A stretch of DNA of 64,000 nucleotides, taken from assembly GCA_030544215.1 (NCBI GenBank), contig JARZZO010000011.1, positions 2,590,001 to 2,654,000 on the forward strand, written 5' to 3'. The notes under the pieces are model-generated. The model had not been told where the DNA came from and did no database searches. It saw only the letters and a list, made by a program, of their open reading frames with translations. The stretch is from Zantedeschia hybrid cultivar. Its lineage: Eukaryota > Streptophyta > Magnoliopsida > Alismatales > Araceae. Position 1 is the stretch's first letter, and each line of letters begins with the position of its first letter. This document shows, piece by piece, positions 23,301 through 35,200 of this stretch. The translations under genes and the position numbers were made by a program.

Positions 23301-26300
23301 TTTGATGAAAATTTTCACTGTTTTTAACTATATAAAATATGAAAACAGTGAGTAAATGTGCAATAAGAGACTTTATTAGATGTTACTCTCTTTATATTGT
23401 ACTAAATTAAAAAGATTATAAAGTAAAGGATTTTAATCTAACTTTTGCTCACGTACCTCCACCAGATGAGAGTATGTGTGAGCGGCATGGTTTGCCGTAC
23501 CGGATCAACTTGTGCCTCGACCGAGTCGGTGTGACTCGACCGAGTCTGTGCAATTTGGAAGAACTTTTCCATGCGACTTGGCCAGGCACGAGTCGACCCG
23601 ACTCGTACCGGATCAGAGGAGATCCAAATCGGTCCGACTCTTCGAGTCAGTGAACCTTGGTGAGCGAGACCTTCTTTAAACCACCACCCAGTGAGGGTGG
23701 AGGATAAGACTTGGTCAAATCCCCGCGCATAACTCTTTTAACTCCTACCCAATGAAGGGTATGACCCTCACTTAAAATTCATGCGCGAGAGGAAAAGGCA
23801 ACGTCACCCAGTGAGGGTGAACGTTAGACTTGGTCAATGACTCTTAAATGTGGGTTTATTCCCGAACATGACCATTTTAACTCCCACCCGGTGAGGGTAG
23901 GGCCTTTACTCAAATTTCTTGTGCGGGAAGAAAGTACAACTGCCACCCAGTGAGGGTAGGCCTTGGGCTTCATAACTACCCCCTATGAAGGCTATAAATA
24001 CCCCCTGGGCGGTCTCATTTGAAGAAGATGGAGACAAGGGTCAAGATGAAGGCCTCTTGTGGTTAGAGTGGTAGGCAAAGTCCCCACTCTCCCTTTTTTT
24101 TGTGGAGTGTTAGGACATGGTCCATTGGTCATGACATAATAATGTGATATAGAACATATTTCATGTCTATCATGTCATTTGGTCATGACATAATAATGTG
24201 ACACATAACGTATTATCATTATCATATGATCTTACGATCTTATGACATTATGATCTTACGAACTTGTGTATCAACCACATATAATCAATCATGTGATCAT
24301 ATGAAATATTAACCATATCCACAGAAATTATTCGTCCGCTGACCAAACGACTTAATGACTAATCATGTCGGTCATGTCGTAGTCCATCAAAACCCTAGTT
24401 TGATCGGCCAATCATGCCACATCCCTCGGCCCGATCTTATAATGTAACGGTCGGATCGTCTCAATACCAGCTAAAATTCAGATCCAATGCTCGGGTCTTT
24501 ATGATCTTGACCTGACCTCATGATCCAACGCTCAGATCGTTCCGATATAAACTGAAGCTCAGATCTAACTTTCAGATCTTCATGATCTCGACCTAATCTC
24601 ATAATCCAATAGTTGGATTATCCCGATATTGACCGAGATCCAGATCTAACAGTCGGATCTTAACCCGATCTTAAAATCCAACAGTCAGACCTTCACGAAA
24701 TCGACCAACGGTTGGATCTTCAAGATTTCGACCCAATCTTAAATCCAATGATCAGGTCATCAAGATATCGATCAAACTTCAGATCCAACAGTCATATCTT
24801 CAAGATTTTGACCCGATCCTAAAATCCAACGGTCAGATCGTCAGGATATCGACCGAATTTTAGATCCAACGATCGGATCTTCAAGATCTCGACCTGATCT
24901 TAAAATCTAATAGTCGGATCTTCACAATATCGACTGAACTTAAGATCCAACGGTCGGATTTTTAAGATCTCGACCCGGTCTGAAAATCCAACGATTGGAT
25001 CTTCACGATATCAACCGCAGTCAAAATCCAACGGTCGGATCATCAACATCTCGATCCGATCTTAAAATCCAACAGTCGGATCTTCAGGATGTCGATTGCA
25101 CTTTAAATCCAACAGTCTGATCGCGCTCGATCATGTTTGTTATCATAATCCAACGATCCAATTGTGTTAGGTCAGGCCTGCTACTAAATTCAACAGTCCA
25201 ATTGTGTCCGATTAGGTTCGTTACTAAAATCTACCGTTCAGATCAGGTATGTTACTAAATTCAACGATCCAATCTTCTCCGATCGGGTCTGTTACTAAAA
25301 TTCAACGGTCCGAGCACGCTTAGTCAGGTCCGTTATCTTAAATCCAATGGTCTGATCTTTTTTATTTCAACCGTAAGCTTCAATCCAACAGTATGATCTT
25401 TTTTATCCCAATCGTAAACCTAAATCTAACGGTCTGATCTTTTTGATCTCAACCGTAAACTTCAATCCGACGATCTGATCTTTTTGATCTTAACAGTAAA
25501 CCCAAACGATCTGATCTTTTTAATTTAACTGTAAACTTCAATCCGACAATCTGATCTTTTTGATCTCAATTGTAAACCCAAATCTAATGATTTGATCTTT
25601 TTTATCTCAACTGTAAATCTAAATCTAATGGTCTGATCTTTTTGATGTCAACTGTAAACTCAAATCTAACGGTCTGAGCTTTTTTTATCTCAACCGTAAA
25701 CCTAAATCTAACGGCCTGATCTTTTTTATCTCAACCAAAACCTCCAATCCGACGGTCTGATCTTTTTGATCTCAACCGTAAACTCAAATTCAACGGTCTG
25801 ATCTTTTTTTTCTTAATTGTTAACTTCAATTCAACAGTATGATCTCTTTGATCTCAACCGTAAACTTCAATCCAACGGTCTAATCTTAATGATCTCAACC
25901 ATACACCCAAATTTAAAGATTCATGTTAACTTCAATTCAACAGTATGATCTCTTTGATCTCAACCGTAAACTTCAATCCAACGGTCTAATCTTAACGATC
26001 TCAACCATACACCCAAATTTAAAGGTTCAATCGCCTCGACTAAGACTGCTAATACAAGTCTAATGGTTTGATTACATTGATTGTAACCATAGACATAAAT
26101 TTGATGGTCCGTTTATCCCAATCGAGACTGTGATTGCAAGATCAATGACCCAAATATGGCATCTATGATTATGAGCACAAATATGTCGCGTTGGTTGTAT
26201 CAATTACATATGTAATCATTCATGTAATAATCCGATCTTGATAATCGGAATTTTAGTCATATGTAATGCTCCCCTATTTTGGTGAGCACCATTGTAATTT

Positions 26301-29300
26301 GTAATATTCATAATCAATGAATGATCAGTTCATTTTTCTTCCTTGTTGCCACTTTTGCATATTATGTTACTTTCAATTCTCGCACGAATTTTATGGTTAG
26401 TTTTAGTATCACGTATAAAGGGGTTAATCAAAGGTTTCTAGTGATTTCATTGGTTTAATTAACACCGACTGAGGTCGGTGGAGAGGGGTCTAAATTCAAA
26501 TCCACACGTTTGATTCAATACCTAATTCATCATTCATGAGTCGCAAATCAAACGGAATTTTCATATCAGAAATATAAGGGATTTTTACTTTTCAGCCCCT
26601 ATAATCTTTCAATATTCCTTATAGGTCCTTATAATCTTTATATTTTCTTAAAACTCCTCACAATCTTTGAATCATCCTTAAAAAGTCCCTCTAGAGGGAC
26701 TTTTTTGGAAGGGTTGAGGGGCTTTTTAGGGACGCTTTAAGCAATTGTAAGGACTAACAAGGAGTATAAAGATTGTAGGGATTTATAAGAAATATTGAAA
26801 GATTATAAGGACTGAAAAGTAAAAATCCCAAAATATAAAGCTCTTTTTATATTTTATAAAGCTCTTTTAACATTACCACACTACCAGATCATGTAAAGAT
26901 GTTGAGAAACCACTCTTTAATGACATTCTTTTTCTTTACCAATGCAGCACTGAATGACTGAAGTGATATGATTACTCCTCCCCTACATGATAGATCATGA
27001 GATTAATCTCAAAGAATAGCAGAAAATGGCAGGTAAGCTAAATTAAACACCTATAATATTTTCCCTTATGCAGCCATTCAAATTTCCACACTAGTTTCCA
27101 CTCCGGGTGTCAACCAGGGTTTTATTTGATTAAAATATATATTGAGGAATTAGATATGGTCAGGGTATCCCCACTTAATTGGATTGGACGTGGCCAATTG
27201 CAACACTGGTCAGCTAATTATTGGAACTGTGCTGCATAAGCACCTATACTACTAGAAACTCTAGCAACATGATGCATCATGAATATGGGATGAAGACTTA
27301 CCTACAAAAACAACAAAATAATTGCAACAAACAAGAGAGAATACATATATCTTGCTAGAAATGATTGCTCATAGATTCATAGGTGACAATCATAGAGATT
27401 ATTTTTAATTATATGTTTTTATGAAGAGTAATACTTGCTGCATATCCAATCGGGTGATCCAAAAACATCTAAAAAATTAAAAATCAAACCCCAATGAACA
27501 GTAAAAGACACCTCAATAAATAGTAAATAGCTTTTACTGTTCATTGAGACTTGGTTTTTTTACTTTTAGATTTTTGGATCCTCAGGCTGGAGATTGGGTT
27601 GTACACACATGTGGGGAATAGTCGGCCTGACCTTAAAAAATTTCAAAAAGTAAAAAAAAATATTGGCTGCACCCCATGCGGTACAGCAAGCTTGCTGCAC
27701 CACATGCAGTGTAGCAAGTATTACTCTTTTATTAAAGGTAGATATGTGATGGCTTGATCTCCATTCTATGAAGAAAATTTTGTTATACACTTGCCCCAAA
27801 AATGGACATGGGTGAAATCAGATATTGAATATAAATGAACAAAATATGCGCTGTTGAATAAAATAAAACAATGTGACATTGAGATACTGCAGGAACCCAG
27901 ATGAAGTACCTTAGAAGGATGTGGCAACATTGCAGCACCAGAGGAAAGAGAAAACATTGGTCTTGATACTGCCATATCCCTGGTTTAGAAGTAATCAATG
28001 ATGAGACATGAAAGGTGATAATGTTCCACTAATTATTCTTAAACATAAATAGCAAGAAAATCCACATGGAAGGTTTGTCATATTCTACATACGATGTACT
28101 CTCCCCTTCCTCATCGTGCATGTGCACTAGTTCCAACAGAAATGAATGATTTGATGTATAACTTTCAAACTAGTAATAGAGCACATATGATTTTTTCCAT
28201 AGTTCATCAGTTTCTTTGGCGCAAGAATATAGGCAAAGACCAGTTTCAGAAGAACATTTGAATGTGTGGTTATTTTTGACGTGAACAGAGCCAATTCACA
28301 ATGGATATGAAGAAAATAATTTTGTTGTCTGCTCACTGCAAATTTCAATTATAGTTCCTTCACAGAGTTTTCCCTGCAACCTTATATATGGTAATTCAGT
28401 TATACTCTACTGATTGTGGACTTATTTTATGTACTTATGTCATCCAATGGTATAAACCTTTTTAAGTTTCACTACAACCCAGAAAGAATGATCTGATGTT
28501 ATCCCTCCCTCCATGTTCATCTTATCTGGTATTCTGTTTCCTGGACAGAAGCAGGAACGCAATTAGTGTAGGAACCTAAATTTGAACTGGCCAATGTCAG
28601 AAACAGTCGAATTTGACTTCAGGCCAACTCAGAATTCAGAAATATGGCTCGGCGGTGCTGGACAAAAGCAGTGTGAGCTGGCCAGCATTCCCCCACCCCC
28701 AGCATCTGATGTTGATGGAGGCTTGAATCAAGCTGTTTGATCCTTGGGATGCTGACGAGAAACGGCGGGGGGGGGAAGGGAGTTGGGGAGGTTACTGGCG
28801 TCACACCGATAGAAGGGAAGCCATCTGGCATCTCACTGGAGGCAGGATATTCCCAGTATCGCACTGAGGAAGGGGGGTTTTAGGGCATCTCACCCAAGGA
28901 GGGGCACCTTCGCAGAGGCTGCATAGCTGCAAAAGCTCTCGAGATTCTTCATTACATTTCAAAGAGGGGATTGCACTACTATTTAAAGCAAATCTAACTC
29001 AAACCCTAAACCTAATGACTAAAATCAAACCTAAAATCTTAAAGAATAAAAAATACACCAAGTGGGCCTCTAATGGGCCAAATAAAATATAAAATAGACT
29101 CTTGGCTTGGCTCCTAGAACACTTAGATTCCCGTCATTCTCCCCAGGTTTGAGAAAACTCGTCCTCGAGTTTTAAAGTGCGGCAACATTCACAGGGAAAT
29201 GATGAAAGTAACAAATCTAGGAAACACCATTAATGCCTCATGGATCATCCAGAGGAGAAGCGCATCAACTAGAAGTGAAAAGTGTGCCTCAACCTTGCAC

Positions 29301-32209
29301 CACATATAGTCAAAGTCATGCTGACCGATGGTGTCTTGAACGAGCTTCGGCTGACTGACCGCATCTTGGATTGCCTCTTCCTACTTCAGCTCTTTCTGCT
29401 CAGCCATGAATGTGGAACCGGCCTCAAAATGGATGTCAGGAAGCACGCTCACCTTGGTTCAGCGAGGAGGATGTCATCACATGCTTCAAACATCTTGGAC
29501 ACGACCTCTTCAAAATATTCGTCTGCTAGTGCTGGATGGGCTTTATAATATATATCTCTTCCATTTGGTTTTCATACTCCTCGATCAGTGCTAGGTCGGC
29601 CTAATAAACTACCTCTTTTAGTTCAACCATTTTCGCATAGTGGCTCTTAAAGTTACTCATTAACTTGATCCATTCAGAGTCTTCCCTTAACGGAACCCAA
29701 CGCATGCTCGAATAGTTGGTAACCACCATCTCAGGAAGCATGCACGGATGTCAAAATATTGCCTTGGGATGCATTTGGAAGCGGGCACGCAAATTGAAGT
29801 GACTAGCATGGACCTCAAAATGTGTGCAGACATCCATAAGACCCGTGCAGGAGATACATGTAAAACCAAGCATTGGCGGTGGCAGCACGTTGGATGAGAT
29901 GAGGCGACTAAAATACCCCTAATTCAAAGTTGACTAAAATCAGAGCTAAAATCTTAAGAAAATGAAAAATATATCAAATGGGCCTTTAATGGGTCAAATA
30001 AAATATAAAATAGACTCTTGGCTTAACTCCCGCAACACTTGGATTCCCAACAGATGCACACAAAAGGATGATGTTGTTGGCATGTAAAGAAGTACATTGA
30101 GCGGGTGCCAGGTACCGTATCAAATGATTGAACAACATGAGAATTTGGAAGAAACTGTTTTTTATCAATTCAATTTAAAGAACTTAGAAGGCCCTTAATG
30201 AATCACAAGATGATAGCCACAACATCAGGATATCTCCTAACTGCACAGAACAAATGGGAAGAGGTGAATAAGAAGGATAGGGCACTATTATAGTTGAAAA
30301 ATGGGAAGAGGTGAATAAGAGGAATAGGGCTTTATTATGCTTGACAAAGGGGAAGAGGTGAATAAGAGGAATAGGGCTCTATTATGCTCACACTGGTGAC
30401 CAGTTCAGAGGCAAAAATGCAGAAGATGGTGACAAAGAGCAAATGAGATTGATATTTCCATGAATTGGGTTAGGTTGTCTGGTTCAGGTTGCCCATGTTC
30501 AGCCCAACCCAGCCCAAAATGAAAATCAGAGCAGCCCAAGCCTGAGTTTAGCCCTGCCTGTGTTGAGGCTACTGTAGACAGCCCAAGTTGATAACATTGA
30601 GCCAGGCTGCTACACCACCCAGAGTCCCAGACTGCCCCCCTAGACATAATAGTTCTAATCTATCAATGCTCCAGTCAAACTGATACATTAACAAGCGGAA
30701 ATCTTTATTTCCCTTTTCACTTATCCAACATATCGTCCAAGTTAGGCTTTGTCTAGGCACTTCCCAGTTGCCGGTTCACTCAAGACATTACACTATAGGC
30801 TGCCACCTCGATCATCCTGACAAACTTGCCTCTACTGGACACTCAATATAATCTAGGTAGCAGAAGGCAGTGGGTCCATCTGCGAAGCCACAGAGTAGAT
30901 GCCTGTGCTGGCATCTTAACCCAGAGGCATCTTTTCCTTTTTCATCACAATACAAGCCTATTGATACCGCATAATCCTCCTATTCCCTACCTCAGAAATA
31001 TAGATATATGTGCATCAAAAGGTGAAGAAAAGAAAACATAATGAACACAAGATCAGACCATGAACAACTACTTGCGTTGATGTCCTGACAGCCTCCAGTT
31101 GGCATAAGGACTTTGGTTCACACCAAAGGTCTAGTGTTCAAAGCCACCCAGGGACACCTGCCCATCCCACAGGAAGTTCACATGGTTTGCCATGGACTTC
31201 ATCCTCCACTGGTCAGGTGGAGGCCATGGGGTTTTAGAAGCTCGCTCTTGTAACCAAGACACATTGTTGCAATCCCCTCAAGAAGGGGTAGCCCAGATTG
31301 TCTCCTGGTGAGGTGCAAGGGGAGCTTTCCCTCTCATCTAAACACTCTCAAACACAAAGGTTGTTTATGACCATAGCCTAGGAGTCCTCTGAGGAACCTA
31401 AGCAGCAAGTCCATCTAAAATATCAGCTTACGTTCATGTTTCTATTAACAAAGTAAGCATTCTCAGCTGTTCTCTCTGGTTGAAAAATGTAAAAAAAAAA
31501 ACACACACACACAACACCAATAATAAACAGCAACAACCACCACCACCACCATGTGACTATGTTTGTACACACTGCAGGTTGAACTGCATGGGATGCCAGG
31601 GAAAGAAAAGTGTCTCTGAACAACAAAAAATTTGAAATATAAGAAGCCTGTGATATCCTCAAAATGTTGGTATAAAATTTTACAGACAAAACAGCTGTCC
31701 TCAGATATTGACACTCTCATAAGTCATAAACAAGATTAATATTTGAAAAAAAAAAACATATATGAGGTGATAAATATAATACTCAAGTCCACTACACATG
31801 TTTGCTTTCCTCAAACAAGACAATCATTGTGGCCAGAGTAGAATCTACTAGACAAATAATTTTGTGAATGTTTTGTTGTCACTGAACCATAGTTGTCAAG
31901 GCGCGCACCTAGGAACCCAGGCGGTTTTCCAGCAGCAAGCCGCTGGGCCACCTTTCCAACAACACAAAAGGCGCCCAAGGCACCCGCTAAGGCACCCAAA
32001 GCGCCTGCCTAGGCACCTAAGGCACCCACATTGCATGAAACCCCAGGTCCCCTGCCCCTCTCTGTATATATACATATATGTATATGTATGTAATATGTAT
32101 ATATATATATATACATGTATACACACATATATATAATTATATAAATACATACTAATACATGTATATATATATATACATATTACATACATATATTTAGATT
32201 TATATCTAC

Positions 32210-32273
<64 letters not shown>

Positions 32274-35200
32274 GAAGTTGATGCCTAGGCGACACCTAGG
32301 CAGACGTCTAAGTGCTTAGGCGGTCCAAAACCCCAAGCACACCTTGGTCGCCTTACCGCCTTGACAACTATGCACTGAACCCTATATTTACATCTGAGTG
32401 GTACTTCTTCCCTCTTGCTTAGCTCACGAAAGTGCAAATTTATGTATTTTGGAGTATAAAACCATAATGCTTAGTTTGAGATCACCACTTCTGAGAATAA
32501 TTGCTGATTGGCAGTGTGGAGCATCCATTCCAAATGAATGAATTAATGGAAAAATCAAGTTGACATATTTGAGCATCCTTTTTGTAAAACTGCCTAACAT
32601 ATTTGAGCATGATTACCCAGTAAAACACCTAAGTAAAGAAGTTATTGACCCGACATGGAGTACTATATTTCAAGCGTTAGGAGTAGGTTTTGTGTATATC
32701 CCATTCCCCTCCTCACTTAAGCACAGTTGTCCTGTACTTTTAATAGTTAGGCCAGCCTTCTTCCCAAGAGAAGCTAAACTACTTTTTTTTTAAGACATAT
32801 CTGTTATATTTACGCATCATGAGCTTCTCTCCTGCAAAATCCAAGTTATTACTCTCATGTTGTGTTCAAGTTACTCTATTGGATCAAACATCATATCTGA
32901 GCCATTTCCTCTTCAATATTAATTTGTAAATTGCATAAGGCATCTCATTTCTTTTTATTGTTCCTGCTGTCGCTTTTGCCAATGTATTTGCTGTCCGTGC
33001 TTGCCTGGATATTGACCGTCTGCTAATCACTTGGCCCTTCTGCATTTGCTGTTCTTTTATCAAGCTGTCTTTGCATCAACTGTTGTGTTTGCTGCTTTCC
33101 ACTTGCTTCTATGCTCTCTATTTTGCTACTGTCCACCTGTTTGCTGTTCTGTTGCTCGGGGATCAGAACAGCAATAGAATGCCATTTTGTTTCAGAAATG
33201 GGCATAGATTCCAGTTCCACTTGTTATTCTGCTACTAGCAGACTTGGTCCCTGATTTCTGCAACCACATAAGCTTTGCATTATTTCCTCTGCTCGTCCTC
33301 TTGCTGTTGCTATCTCTCACCTAAGAACAAGAAGTGCACCTGTCTACTGTCTTGGCCTGTGACCTACTTTATTCTGTCTGTTTGCATTCTGTTATCAGTT
33401 GTATCATCTTTGTTGGTTACATGGAGTAATGCTACTTGTTACTTGCTGCAAGTTATGTTTGATTACTATGTAGTTGGCATGCCACCTCGTGTCTGCGGAA
33501 GTGTGTACAATTTGCTGTCCTCTTGGCATATACCTGATACGCATGGACTTACATGATGAATTAAATAATGGATGTTGCACCTCTGAGTTGCCAGTTTCAA
33601 CAGCATTCCTATTCAGGTCAAGACTGTGGACATGGCAGGGATCATGGCACTCTATTTCAATACCAATCCTCCCCAGCTTCCAGTCAATCACATGGACATA
33701 GCAGCAATGGTGGTCAAGGAATTGCTGAAGTGGCTTTGTCTGATGCATCCCTAGATCATTACGTAGCATATTGACCTACTATAGTGTCAGGCGCACATGT
33801 TCAAGCTCTCCTTTCTCCTCTCAGAACAATTTCCCTACTTTTATTCTTGTTGCATGATGCCTCTGTTGCTCTTACATGATGCCTCCTCTCGCTGCACTTT
33901 GAGAAATACATCAGTCTCAACTCAAACCACATTTTCCATTTGGTGTTTTATTCTATGCCGCGAATAATATGACCCTTTCTTCAACACAGTGGCACCGGTA
34001 TTCCATTTCTCAGACTAACCCTAAGCCAATTTACACTCCAGACAGTTCCACTATGCCTCTTCAAGGTGTATACATAAAACCTATCATAACACGAGGCGGT
34101 TGGTTCCTTGGTTTATTTGACAATCACTTGTCATGATACTCAGGTTTTGTTCATACAGTCAACCTATTCAATTATGCAACTTGCTCTGTTCACTGAGTAG
34201 CAACTTGTGAATTATTCATCATCTTAGGGACACATGGTCATGTGGTCTTGTTTTCTCCTTGTTCTTATCTAACATCTTGTTTTCTCCTTGTTCTTATCTA
34301 ACACTGAGTCATCTCTGGATTATAGATGGGCAGGTGAGATTACATATTAAAAAAATCCACTATAACATGGGCCTTTGTCTGGTCACTCGTCAGTGTCTTG
34401 GAAAAATAACAAACAAGAGGTTACTGCTAAGTCCACCACTGAAGCCATGTATCAGGCTCTTGCTTCCACAGAAATATGAGATAGTTTGCTTGCACTGATT
34501 GCTTGGTGATAGGGTGTTTTTCAGGCTATGCCTTCTCCGCTCCTCCGTGATAATAAGACTGCCATTCAGATTGTCCTTATTCCATAACTTCACCACAAGC
34601 ACACGAAACAAATAGAAATTGATTGTCAATTTTGCCAGGCTTCATTTTCAGCATAACACAATTACTTTGCCTTTTGATCAATCCTCCTTGAAAGTTGAAA
34701 TTTTTAGATTTATTTATGAAGACTCATATGATTGCTCGGTTTCAGTTCTTGTTGGGCAAACTCTCAAATGTTTTCTCCATTGTGAGTTTGAGAGGACATT
34801 ATAGAGGTTTTATGCATATCGCTCCTCACTAAAGAAGGGCTTTTGTACCTACATTTATTAGGCCAACCTTCTCCTTAGCAGAAGCCACACCCCTCTTTTG
34901 TAAGACATCTGTCCTATGTCTATGAATCATAACTCATAAGATTCTCTCCTAGAACACTAGTTATTTTGCTTGTATTCAAGCTATTTTATGGGATAAAACA
35001 TCCAACACATTTGTTCTATTGATCTTTAATTATTTCTTCTCTTTCATAGCCAAGGTCACTCCATGCACACTAATCACATTCCTCTAAGGGGGAGATATGT
35101 TAAGCCAAATAATCATGTATTTACACTTGGTTTCAGTTTTTGTTGGGAAAGACATGTTAAAGAAGGTTTTACACATATCCTCCTTACTAAAGAAAGGTTT

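Larger units (their letters stand above)
22526..26880 (+). mobile_element. Probable solo LTR of a large LTR retrotransposon, carrying a minisatellite and two MITEs
   Basis: Starts TGTTGAAAC and ends TACCACA. It is flanked by CTACA at 22521-22525 and CTACC at 26881-26885, a 5-bp duplication with one mismatch. It shares layout and words with the better-defined solo LTR at 48264-50584 (minus strand). Both have a U3 full of CCACC-GGTG palindromic modules, then GGCTATAAATACCCCC or a close match, then a long repeat-rich stretch. Both then have GTTAATCAA and TAATTAACACCGACTGAGG-like sequence near the end. No internal coding region or second LTR is present. The right end is the less certain boundary. 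It lies antisense in intron 3. Confidence 0.6.

Noticed and set aside
24400..26035. CRISPR-like appearance of regular short repeats
   Set aside because: Units are diverged and directly abutting, without unique spacers of constant length, and the DNA is from a plant. It is a minisatellite.
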